A DNA stretch of 64,000 nt. It comes from Tanypteryx hageni (taxonomy: Eukaryota; Arthropoda; Insecta; Odonata; Petaluridae). Position numbers and translations under genes: made by a program. Positions 1 through 10,500 of this stretch are shown piece by piece. A model generated the notes under the pieces. The model was not told the DNA's origin. It ran no database searches and was given only the letters and a program-made list of their open reading frames with translations. The stretch spans positions 71,868,500 through 71,932,499 of the forward strand of contig CM054113.1 of assembly GCA_028673005.1 (NCBI GenBank), read 5' to 3'. Every line of letters begins with the position of its first letter. Positions within the stretch are counted from its first letter, which is position 1.

Positions 1-589
1 AAATTTATTTAAGAACTATATTTTTTCATAAAAATACTCGTGAATCCAGACGATGCAGAAAATTAATACAACAAAAATATATTCATAATCCTTTAAATGT
101 ATAGCCTGAGTGTAAATAGATAAATTGGGAGAGATTTAGAGGATTGTTGACTACTCTTAAACTGCACGGATCGCAAATATTTTAGTGGTTTTGATCATCT
201 CTTGATGCTCACTGAATATCCTGAAAATTTAATTAAAATCCGTTTGTGAGATACCTCGGAAGTTTTCCTCGTCAGTTTTAGTTCGAGTTAAAACTACATA
301 TCCCACAAGTTCAGTGTCACCTTACATAACAAGAGAGGAAAGATGCACACATCATGCGTGCATACATGCTAGGCAGAGGCGTTCTTTACGATGTATGCAA
401 TCATGCCAAAAAGATAAATATTAATGGCTTAGTATAATGTCTAAGAACTAATATGCCAGTAGTATTGCCAAGAAAATATCGTATTTTTTATTCACCGATT
501 TATTTTCTAATCGGTTGTGATTAATAAAACAATCGACAATTACTTAAAACATACCTCACTCGAATAGTAGTAATATAATCTTTATGTTC
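1..589. other. AT-rich non-coding stretch
   Basis: I see no gene, RNA or recognisable repeat here. Reading frames are short and the sequence is AT-rich without internal repetition. Confidence 0.6.
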
Positions 590-760
590 ACGTTCATTCC
601 TTCGTCGTAAATTACCCATTTCTTTTCACTTACAAAGGCTGTGTATACGTAAAGAAAATAGACGTATTTACGTTCATTTCTTCGTCGTAGATAATCCATT
701 TCATTTCATTTACCAAATGTTGCGTGCGCAAGAAAGAAAATTAAATGTAAATAGGTATTT
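590..760. repeat. Imperfect tandem repeat, about 80-bp period
   Basis: The block beginning ACGTTCATTCCTTCGTCGTA at 590 recurs at 670 as ACGTTCATTTCTTCGTCGTA, followed in both units by a related run (CCATTTC..TTTCA.TTAC, then AAGAAAAT). The two units have diverged by substitutions and small indels, so this is an old duplication. No coding potential is visible. Confidence 0.7.
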
Positions 761-1093
761 ACAGCAGATAATGTTTACTTCATTTGCCACGAAGATTGTT
801 TTCGTTGACAACATATAAAAAACACGGAAAAAATTTTCCAAGTTCAAAGTTGGGAGTAATTTTTTTTTCTCGTTTCAAAATTATTCCCAACATTACAGCT
901 TATGCCTGTCTGCATAAGATATTTAGATCGCTTTATTCCATCAATTTCCTGCTTGCCAATCTCACTATTTGAGAGGGAGGAGTTTTCTTCGGTGTATCTC
1001 TTCGAGGACGTCCTTTGGGGCAGTTTGATACTAGCTTGGCCAGTTCCGTCCCAACCAGGAAAACGTCCGCGTTCAGAAACAAGAAAATTGATC

Positions 1094-1165
1094 TGCTTTG
1101 ATAGTTGAGTGGTAGAATATCCGCCCGGCAAATGGAAGATCCCGGTTCAATTCCCGGTCATAGCA
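1094..1165 (+). tRNA. tRNA-Gly-like sequence, copy 1 (probable pseudo-tRNA or SINE head)
   Basis: The 72 nt can be laid out as a cloverleaf: acceptor arm TGCTTTG against CATAGCA with one mismatch, D arm beginning AGTT and containing GTGGTA, an anticodon stem TCCGC/ATGGA with one mismatch, and a T arm with GGTTCAATTCCCGG. The length and the AGTGGTAGAAT segment resemble tRNA-Gly. The anticodon loop reads CCGGCAA, so the usual U33 is C and the glycine anticodon is absent. A T-run that could end Pol III transcription follows at once. A working tRNA is unlikely; a tRNA-derived SINE head or pseudogene is more likely. Confidence 0.4.
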
Positions 1166-1358
1166 GACTTTTTTCTCGTTTCAAAATTATTCCCAATATT
1201 ACAGCTTATACCTGTCTGCATAAGATCTTTAGATCGCTTTATTCCATCAAGTTCAAAATTAATTACGGCTTTTTTGTTTGATTTTCTTGAAATCGGCTAC
1301 TCCTTCGATAAAAATGTACTAAACAACAAATCCGCGTTCAGAAACGAGAAAATTGAAC

Positions 1359-1430
1359 TGCTACGATAGTTCAGTGGTAGAATATCCGCCCAGAAAGTGG
1401 AAGACACGGGTTCGATTCCCGGTCATAGCA
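1359..1430 (+). tRNA. tRNA-Gly-like sequence, copy 2 (probable pseudo-tRNA or SINE head)
   Basis: Again 72 nt. The acceptor arm TGCTACG pairs with CATAGCA except for one C:A. The D arm reads GTTC AGTGGTA GAAT, the anticodon stem TCCGC/GTGGA is fully paired allowing one G:U, and the T arm CGGGT TCGATTC CCGG has a canonical B box. The anticodon loop CCAGAAA has C at position 33 and AGA at the anticodon position, neither of which fits tRNA-Gly. A run of six T follows in GACTTTTTTC. The A and B boxes could still drive Pol III transcription. It is better preserved than copy 1. Confidence 0.45.
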
Positions 1431-1465
1431 GACTTTTTTCTCGTTTCAAAAATTATTCCCAACAC

Positions 1466-3954
1466 ATACGCTATTTAACTAGCTCTACAGATTTTTGAAG
1501 ACTTTTTTATAAGTGATATCGCACGAGATATAAAGAAAAGTTCATTTTTTGTCACCAGTAAAGTGGCACTCCCGATTAGGCCACGTAAACCATTTATATC
1601 ATTTTCTTAGTTTCTTTGTCCCTATGTTTTAAATATCAAATTTAATCTACATCCGCCAAATAGTTTCTGAGATGAAACATGTGGACGGACGGACGGACAC
1701 AAAATGACCATAAGGCGTTTTTATTTACTTATTGTAAAGAACGTCTAAAAACTCACGCAACTTAGAACTACAACAGTCCTTTCAAGACCGCAAATTTTTC
1801 AAAAATTAAAAAAATCTAAACTTTTAGGGCATGCGGCCTAAAGGTTTAGGTAAGTGGTCTTTAATCGGCATCAGCGATAATTCAATTTATGTATATATTA
1901 ATAAGCAAGCGTTCGCCGCACGTCGTTAATTAACACTCGCGATCGCCTCTAATACACCATTTAATAAAATTGACGCCTCCCGGACATGTAGCGCGACATT
2001 TAGTTTCATCCAATGTAACGGACTGAATATTTCATTGAGAGCACTGGCGCGCCTTTTTCGGGTCAGAAAAAGGGACGGCTTAGTCTATAATCATGCAAAT
2101 CGAAATTAATAAATTCCGATCTAAGTGGCTGAGGATGCAGAATGTACGTATCTGTCTCAAACTCCCTCTATCTAAACTCTTTCCATCGATAACGACATAT
2201 CGAATTAATAGTGGGGAAAGAACGGCTCATGGGTTATGCAGACGGTTTAATTGAGGCTTTTAGTCCACGAGATCGGCTAAGAAGGGCTTTAGTTCGGCGT
2301 TTCTTGGAAATTACGAACGGAGCAGCGCGTTAAATTTGTCAACTCTTCTCGCTCAAAATCATACAGCGAAGATTTTAGGTGGAATGCAATATATGTAAAA
2401 AAATAATTGCCGCTAAGATCGGAAAATTTCCGATCGTAGTTACGGAGGAATGTTAAGAAAGATTTACAGGGAGAAATTCGATCGAAGGAGTTGCTCAACG
2501 CTATTGACAAAGCGAGAAAATGATAGTGATAAGCACGTAAGAAAAATTAACTTTGGTGCAGCTTGACAAATGATCAAGGAATTTTCCAGAGTTGACTAAA
2601 TATAAATATATTATCTGTTTTGATTATCATACTACGCATGAAAACATAGGCGGACTGTTTCCGTATGCCCATGTGTGAGTGAAGCAGGGTTTTTGTTCGA
2701 ATAGATTAAGTCGAACTTTGAACTCAAGACTTGGATATTCATATGCATGAAAGAACCCAATTTTGGATTGAATAGAAAATCGGGATCCGTCATTTTCGAA
2801 TACTTGCGCATATAGCAGGATAAAATTCCGATTTTTCAAGCCGCTATATGAAATTTTTTTGGCATAGAATATATTGCATTGTTATTGTCTTTTTTAGCTT
2901 CCAGTATATTTAACTAGAATTTATTTTTATTTCTATCCAAACACTATAGGTGACATCAACTTTTATCAATAAATTTTATTATTTAAAAAATTAATAAGAT
3001 AAAAAGTTCATGCGTGTTTAATAAGTCAATAAGTATTAAATTATTTCATTGCAATAATGGTATGTATTATATGAGCGTAATTGAAGGAGCTTTACCCAAT
3101 CACTCTAATAAGATAAATGTAATAGATAATATGATAATACGACATATACCGTCATTCCAATGCATTATTTATTTATCAGCATTGTAACTTATTTTAATTG
3201 TCGTTGAAAATCGGTTAACGTGTTAATTCATTTTAAAGACAACACCAAGGATCAACCGCAATGATTGAAAGATAAACTCGTGTTTGAGGGTTGATAATTA
3301 TATTTGTTCACGCATTCGAAGCGGTTAAATATTCTTCTGTAGCTCAATATTGGCTTTTGCGATATTTTTGCCGCGTAACCTAAAATGCGAATGAAAACAT
3401 TAGGTAGCCGCAAAACTCTGCCTTCCTCGTATTTTCTCGTCAAACTCAGTTTACGCGAAGCTCTAAATTAACCAACTGAACCTCAAATAAAGCTCTGTCC
3501 GACGGGTCGATCTAATAACCCTCCTTCCCTTCCTCCCAAGCCGAAAGAACGTAACAGACGGTCTTCCTCTTTTAAAAAAATTTCTCTCGACTTTTTCAAG
3601 GGCCGGAACAGGTACGTGAGCGAATGTTGTCGCAGAATGCAGCTCTAGCTGACGAGGAACAGGGAAGCCTTTCTCACTGACCATGAGAAGAGGTTCAGAA
3701 GGGTGGATAGGTCTGGATTTGGGAGTGGGATTGAAGTGTCGAGTGCTCGGGGAAGATTTCGCGGAAATTTGAGCCCCGCTCCGCCCCGATCTCCCTTACT
3801 GTATCCTCAATTCAGTTCTCTTTCCAATCACCAGCTATTTCGTTCCGAAACGTTCGTAAATTCTCCGTTCCTAGTTTAAGAACTCCTTGGTTAAGAAGAT
3901 TCGAAGATCTGTTCCCTCAAACCAAAATTAACAATATGAAAAAATATTCTTAAT
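1466..3954. other. AT-rich non-coding stretch with one GGAC-repeat motif
   Basis: No frame resembles a known protein. At 1682-1698 there is a short GGACGGACGGACGGAC motif preceded by a stretch of the kind that ends some insect interspersed repeats; related motifs recur near 5608 and 6162. The remainder appears unique. Confidence 0.5.
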
Positions 3955-4053
3955 AATAACTTTGGGTAATTTCCACAAATGAATGATCATGATGATTATT
4001 CACCGAAACCGCTCGTGTTTCTCATTCATTTGTGGAAATTAGACAAAGCTATT
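3955..4053. repeat. Short palindromic element (hairpin)
   Basis: A 32-bp arm at 3955-3986 is repeated inverted at 4022-4053, matching 29 of 32 positions, with a 35-bp loop. The core TTTCCACAAATGAATGA is perfect in both arms. The single-stranded form would fold into a stable hairpin. It may be a tiny foldback element; no target duplication could be assigned. Confidence 0.75.
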
Positions 4054-4361
4054 ATTTTTTTGTAAATTACTTACTGTTAATTTTTGTTTGATTATGGAAT
4101 TCCATGAAGTCTCGGCCTCGTCCATTAACTTCATGCTCCGTCCCTGAATTACTGCTGTCTTCCCTCAAGAAACTCAATTTTCTACCTCGGGAATTCTCCG
4201 ATCCTATCTATCCATGCCATTTATTCCTTTGTCCTTAACGTATTTGTTCCTTCATTTCCAAACTCAATGGTCCCCTTCTCCTCGCTTTTGTTCAAAACAT
4301 TTTTTGTTCGGCCCATAACTATTAGTTCCTTCGTTCCAAGAATCTCCATCCGAACGTTTTG
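4054..4361. other. Non-coding stretch
   Basis: No gene or repeat was recognised between the hairpin and the SINE copy. Confidence 0.5.
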
Positions 4362-4520
4362 TCCTTCAGAAGGGACGTTAAGCCGTTGGCCCCCTTGGTG
4401 CTCTTCTTTAAAATTAGACTAATGACGCCACCGGGTTTCCCTCCTCCCTTGTGAGTGTGTTCGGTGTGGAAGGAGTAATGGCTATAATAATTCAAGAGGT
4501 TGATTAGTCAAAAATACATA
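4362..4520 (+). mobile_element. SINE-like repeat, copy 1 (body only)
   Basis: This segment aligns through most of its length with 52548-52695. Shared blocks include GTTGGCCCCC, TGGTGCTCTTC, TCCCTCCT.CCTTGTG, GGCTATAATAAT and AGAGGTTGATTAG, with substitutions between them. This copy lacks the tRNA-like head seen in the other copy and runs into an A/C-rich tail (AAAAATACATACACACAC). It is probably a 5'-truncated copy of a tRNA-derived SINE. Confidence 0.65.
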
Positions 4521-7198
4521 CACACACAATCTCCATCCTACCCTCTTCTCTCCAGGGTTAGGTGGATGAAGAGACTTTCTATCCAAAATCGTGCCCAAAT
4601 AAAAAGTATTATCTATCATTCTATCCAATTGGGTTGGTTTCCTATTCTCTCTTAAATGAGCTCATCTCCAAACTCTTATTCCAGCAAGGTGAAACCTCTT
4701 TCTTGCCTCCTCTTTCTTCTGCCTCTAATTGTGAGAAAATTCTCCCAGACGACGGACGAAGGTGTAATGAAAGAAGATCCACTGCCCTGCTTTGGCAATT
4801 GTTTTGCCCGGTCCTTTACGTCCCTTCTTAGGACGCCCGATCATAATCGCCAGGAAGATACCTTGTCGCGTTATTTTCTTGCGATTTTTATCTACCTTTT
4901 CGCTGTCGATAGTAAAGCTTTTCTTGTTTCCGTTTTTTCTACCTTGTAATCGAATCTCCCATAGAAAAACATATCGAAATTCAGTCGTATTCCCACTATT
5001 CTATTTTCCATGGCGCCATTTTTGTAGTGGCTGCGCTCTATTGCATTCTATTTGAGACCGAAATCGACTTGCGCTGTTGCCCACAGGTAGCTTTGAATTA
5101 CGTAGAAATTTTCTGGACTTGTGGTATTATTTTTACTGTAAAACAGAGAAAGATTTCGTATTGGTTCTTTGCGCTGTGAATGCAGTTTCGAAATTTTCAT
5201 AATGTGATTTGAAAATAACGTATCCTACGTTTGAAACGAGTTTCGGAAACTATGAATCTATACATAATTGTGAATAAAAGAACATGTTTACACATTTCTT
5301 ACTTTAAAATAGAAGGTGCTTAGTATTTTTGTAATTCAGATCAAGACCCCACTATAACTCTCCTTTACTTTTTACGTTCTCGTAATATACATGATGCCTT
5401 AAGCGATTTTAAAAATTTATTCTAAGAAGCCTCGCAAAACAAGGATAAGCTATCTACAAATTACTGTATACATAATCAGACTGATGGAAATGCTCGACTG
5501 CAATAGATTCTTCAAAGACAAATATTTATTACGACATATTTAAAGCAGGAAATTTCCTTCCTATAGCCTTAGTATTTAGTGCCTTTTAATCACTTGTTTT
5601 CACTTTGTCCGTCTGTCCGTACGCAAAATTTTGAAGCAACGAGAAGAGCTGAGAAGCTAAGATTTTCAGAATAGTTTTGGCTGGTGACAGTCATAAACTT
5701 CATATACTTTGAGTTCCGTCCATCAATCCGTTTGCCTTTTAGGATGAATAAAATCGTCCTTATGAACTATCTATATGAGCTCGTTACTATGGTAAAGTTT
5801 CGTTTTGTTTACGTCATTACAACAATAAAAGCGAAGCGTAAATAAGTTCAATTTACTTTGGAATAGGGACAAAGATCATATTACAATTGCTTAACCGTGC
5901 CAAGATATTTTTTATGTAACTTTTGATTTACTTTTGGTTTTACGTTTTGGAGGGAGAAGAGGTCGAAGAATCCGAAAATTTACGGGAACATTCTAAAACA
6001 AGTAAGGAAAGAACTGATGAATCATATATTAAGGGTTTTTTATTAAACCCCTTAACCTCAACCTCAACCGCGGGAAGAACTTATGGCTCTGAACAATCCC
6101 TCAACATTTGGTTACTCTAACTTGAATGGTGTAGAAGTAATTCACCGGATACGGAAGTGTGACGGACGGACGGACAAAAGAATTGCATTAGCAGATTATA
6201 AAAATAGCGATTTTAGAATCTGCTTTTGAAGTTAATTTTTTAACTCTTTGTAGTTATGATTGAAATTAAATTTAAGTTAACATTACGACAAAAGGAAATT
6301 TGCCTGTCTCTCAATAAAGTACTGTATTATGACTGCTTTATTTTGTTGATATGTATGGCTTGTATTTGAGTACGATTATATCACTTTGTAAGTGCACGTG
6401 TAACATTCTATGGGTATATTGGCAAGAAAAATACTCATTGATGAAAATGCGACATCGGTTAACAATAACCTCTTCATTGATATATACCTGAATTGCATAT
6501 TTAATGAACAGAATCATGATTTTCGTGAAAAATATTATTTTTCTCTTCTTAAATAATTTTCATTACGAACTCTCCTTTCCATCGTTGTGGTTTACTAGCG
6601 TAATTTCCCGTCGTAATGAGTCATGAACGAAGTATTTAGTCGAAAAACGGAATTACGATTAATATTTTCAATCCAAACAAAATACTAAATTTCTTATCAA
6701 CTAAATTAACAAAATCCAATATAACGGTTTGAAAATATTTTTTAAATATCGTTGCAAATATATCAGTTATTTCATTACGAATTACTTAATAATTATACCG
6801 TTGACGCACGTCTGAAAAATACACAAATTCATCAAAACCAACTTCCAGATACAAAATTTGCTGTAGGACTTAACTTTAATCGGCATAGCTCAAGAAATAG
6901 CATCTAGGCCACATATTATTTACTTAGGTAAACATCTACGTACACCTTGTAATTCATAATATGATGAAGATAGCAACAATACGGCTGTCCTTAACGACGG
7001 CAGCGTGACAGAATTACTTACAAAGGCTTTTATTATAACAGTCATGTTTCGTGCTGTGTACATTTAACCAATCGCTTTGTCAGACCAAAATTTTGTCGTA
7101 AATAATGTTGGGCGAATTTATTGACGATGAATGCGCGAATGCCTTTTTAGTTCTGAGTTGCATTTCAATGCGCTCATTTGAAAATATACGCATTGAGT
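4521..7198. other. Non-coding stretch with two GGAC-type motifs in inverted orientation
   Basis: No protein-like frame is convincing. Near 5608 the sequence reads TTTGTCCGTCTGTCCGT, and near 6160 the opposite orientation occurs as GACGGACGGACGGACAAA. The two could bound a ~570-bp element or be independent copies. The remainder is AT-rich. Confidence 0.45.
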
Positions 7199-7520
7199 AT
7201 GAAAGAGGGAGGAGGGTGGGGAGTAGAGAGAGGGAGGTAGAAGTGAAATAGGAAGGGTTAGAAGAGGAAAAAGGGAATGGGAGATGGGGAGAGAGCGAGG
7301 AAATTGAAGGAGTGTAGAGGAAGAGAGAAGGTAGAAAATTTATAAAGAGAGAGAAAGATGGAGAGATTGCTGGGAGATGATAAAGGGAGAGGGTGAGGGA
7401 GAGAGATGTATCGAGGGGGGTCCCAGTTGGCAAGGGGTGGATTGAGGTAGCGTGAGAGATAAGTGGAGGGGGAGGGGGTTAGAAAAAGAGGAATTTTGTG
7501 GGTAGTTAGTAACCGGTCCT
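7199..7520. repeat. Purine-rich tract
   Basis: The plus strand is almost entirely A and G (GGGAGG, GAGAGAG and similar) for over 300 bp. The minus-strand 117-codon frame over it exists because pure pyrimidine sequence cannot contain TAA, TAG or TGA, so it is not evidence of a gene. Confidence 0.8.
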
Positions 7521-9027
7521 TCTGGGTTTTATAGCCCGGAGATTGGGCCAGCCGATCAGACGCGGAATCCGCACTCCTTTGTCGAAAAACAAAAAAAGGA
7601 AGCCGAATATCGGGGCGTTGAGGAGTGGGATGCGGGCGGAAGAGGGCGGAGGAGGAGCATTTCCGATAACCGGGAGCCGACGCTCTTTTGACGCGCTCAG
7701 GCTGCAGCTGAGAGAGAGAGCGGTCGCGGCTTCAAAAAGGTGGAAGACAAAAGAGAAAGATAAGAAAAAATAAGGACTGTAACGCCGAGTCGGTCATAAT
7801 TTGGGAGAGCGATTTTCTCCGGGGTAAAGGAAAAAAATTATAATTTGACGTGTATGCGCGTGTTCGGGGAATATTTAGGGCTTCATCCCGTACATTGTTA
7901 TGAGGCGTCTCCGCCTCTCCTTCTTCTGAACTTTTTTGTTGTTTTTTGGCGAAATAGAGGGCGTTGAACCGAAACGTTTTCTTCGTTTGATAACCATCTG
8001 CGCAAGTCGAAAAAAGGGAGGACAAAAAAGGTAAGTAGTCGCACTTTGTTGCCATGGAGAGAAATACTTTATTGAAACGCGTTGCATTGTCTCTCGCCTA
8101 CCTTGAACCCGTTCTAATAAAATAAAAGCATTCGATCTGGTCCGCGTCGAGCGTTCGATTTCCTAATGCAAATTTTTTAAAGTATGCACTCGGCACTCTG
8201 TGGGGGATGGGGGTAGGAGGGTGGAAACATGTGGTCAAGGGTTAGATTCCCGCAGAGGGCGTGAATGTTCACGGTCTGTTTTCAATCGCTCTTGCTGATC
8301 TCAAAGCGGATAAAAGACCCGGGGGAGAGAAAGCGAGGATAAAACACGCAATTTATCAATACACGCGTCCTTGCCCCTTATTTATCTCTCTTCGTTTCCG
8401 TGGCGGTTGTTTTCCTTCCGCATTATTTTCGCGCGACCCAACCCTTTATCTACCTTTGCGTATTTCTCCCTCCTCCCTACTTCATCGGCGTTCTTAGTTT
8501 TCGTTTCCTTGGGTGATAATCCTTAGACGTTATTTTTCTATTTCTTTTTTTCACTCTCCTCTGGCAACTTCTGACTCCGGTTTTCGTCCTTTTTCGCCGT
8601 TTTCTTTCTTTATTGTTACTATCCCTTTCTGTTGCTATACTCGGTCTCCTCTCCTTTCTTCTGTTATCATCAAAAGTCTTATATTTGCATATCGTGTTAT
8701 ATATTAATAGTAGTCAATAGTAGTCTACGCTTTAAACACGTGGAGCCCGTGTTCCTCTTCTTCCAAATTTTTTTGTTAGTTTTGATATTTTTTCCAAGGG
8801 ATGGTTTAGCATTACAATAAACATCGAATGAAGTACGAAATAGCACATATTTTCGTGGGAACATTTTAATTTTTAGATACATAATGCCTAGCTATATTTT
8901 CCAGGTAGTAGTTAGTAGTTTGACATGCTAGTTAATTTGAAATTTAGTAATATAACGTTCATTTAAATACCTATTAACTCTTATGACTGCTAAAAGGCAA
9001 TAAATATAAAAACAATGTACTTAAAAA
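7521..9027. other. Mixed non-coding stretch with a GC-richer patch
   Basis: 7540-7760 is richer in G+C and CpG than its surroundings and holds a 76-codon frame rich in Arg, Gly and Lys with no recognisable domain. The rest returns to AT-rich sequence. A first exon or a promoter cannot be excluded but nothing supports one directly. Confidence 0.4.
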
Positions 9028-9590
9028 TTCTTCCCTCTCTTCCTATTCTCTCTACGTTATCTATCTCAGCTCATTTTGTTTTATCCCCTCCCATATTCTT
9101 TCCTCTCCACTCTCGCATTCCTTTCTTGTGCCTCCCTCTCTTAAATTTTCCCTTTCTCTTCTGATACCCATCTCTAGCATTCCTTTTTTATCTCTCTTTC
9201 CTTTCATATCTTTGCTATTCTCTCTCTTTCTTTTCTTATTCTCTCTGCCGCAATTCCTCTTTAGCATTGCTTAGTTAAATCACTGTTTTGTCCTTTTTCT
9301 CACATACTCTTTTTCATTTTTTCCTTTGACTCTCTTTCCCCAATCCCATCCCTTTCATTCCATCCCCTCCCTGACTCCTCCGCGTTTTCCTCTTTACTTC
9401 ACCTCCTCGCTTTCCTGCCTATCCTTCTCATCTCCCAACCTTTCTCCTCATTTCTGTACCTCATCTCTCCACTTCTCCTTCCTGCGCTCTCCTCCTCATA
9501 TCCCCCTCCCTAAATCCCTCTCTTTCTACCTCCCTCTCCTTCCCTCTCCTGCTCATCTCCTCTCCCACACATACTCCCTTCGGGGTCAAT
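9028..9590. repeat. Pyrimidine-rich tract
   Basis: C and T dominate the plus strand for about 560 bp (TCTCTC, CCTCCC, TTCC). The 113-codon plus-strand frame here is a by-product of the missing purines. Confidence 0.8.
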
Positions 9591-9762
9591 CTCTCGGGCA
9601 CCGCCTTCATCGCCCACTGAAGAGGCCGTCGTTGGCATCAAGAATGCCCTTTCCACCCGACCCGTAGTCTTTACCTATTCTCCACCGGTGGCGTAATAAA
9701 CACACTTTATGACCATTTCGGAAGAGTGAGATATGGTCCGGTGAGTTGTTCTGACGATGAGA

Positions 9763-9797
<35 letters not shown>

Positions 9798-10009
9798 ATT
9801 CCTTCTTTTAGAAGTGGGATGGGAATGAACCGGGATGTGTCCCGACCCTCCTGTTACGCTCTTCGGGGTTGTCTCGCACCGCCATTAGCGAGCCGGAAGC
9901 CCGTTTGGGAGGTTAAAGGGGATTTCCAAAGAGACGACGTAGTCGGATGGGGAGAGGGTGAGGATTGCCGTGTTTTTCCCCTTGATTTTTTTTCTTTTAA
10001 CGGGCTAGC
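9591..10009. other. Non-coding linker between opposite-strand purine tracts
   Basis: This mixed-composition stretch of moderate GC contains a (TC)n microsatellite at 9767-9793. A 95-codon frame crosses it but consists partly of the Ser-Leu translation of the microsatellite. Confidence 0.5.
9767..9793. repeat. (TC)n microsatellite
   Basis: An uninterrupted run of TC dinucleotides. Confidence 0.9.
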
Positions 10010-10500
10010 GTAGAAAAAGGAGAGGAGTAAGGTGATTTGTAATCATGGATAAGCGAGAAGAAAGGTTCGTTTGGTCGGAGGGAAGATAGGGGTGGGGAGA
10101 GGCTTAAGTCACATACGTGCAGGAAAGCGTGGGAGGGAAGAAGGTGGAAAGGAAGGGCGGGAGTAGGAGGCGGTAAGTAGCTTTGGAGAGGAAGGGGTGA
10201 TTTTTCTTTAAGCGGATGCCTGCGCAATGAGGATACGACCTCGCCGAGTACGCCAAATGAAATGCTATGGGGAGAAGGGGGGACGCAATGAGGGAGTGGG
10301 GGAAATACCTTCTCGAATGCGTTTCGAGGGTTTTGTTTATGGAGGAAAAGGGAAGGATGGAAGGGGGAGGAGGTGGAGGAAGAAGAGTGTGATTCTATGT
10401 CGGTGCGTGGGAGAAATGGAGAGAAAGGCGAGTGAGTGAGGAGTTAAGAATAGGTGGAAGGAGGAGAAACGCAGGACGGGACAGATGAGAAGGACGAAGG
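10010..10500. repeat. Purine-rich tract
   Basis: The plus strand is strongly A/G-rich, in the opposite sense to the pyrimidine tract at 9028-9590. Minus-strand frames here (Ser/Pro/Leu-rich) are composition artefacts. Confidence 0.75.

Larger units (their letters stand above)
860..1462 (+). repeat. Tandem units carrying tRNA-Gly-like sequences
   Basis: Two successive units share a body beginning CTCGTTTCAAAATTATTCCC (near 869 and 1170), continuing through a shared CTGTCTGCATAAGAT segment and ending in a 72-nt tRNA-like sequence (1094-1165 and 1359-1430). A third copy of the unit start appears at about 1438-1460 and then stops. The order tRNA head, T-run, body resembles a tRNA-derived SINE duplicated head to tail. 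The first unit is longer than the second because of an extra internal segment near 960-1075. Confidence 0.7.

Noticed and set aside
8235..8265. GGGTTAGATTCCCGC resembling a T arm
   Set aside because: The B box lacks the usual TTCGA core and no other tRNA element is present.
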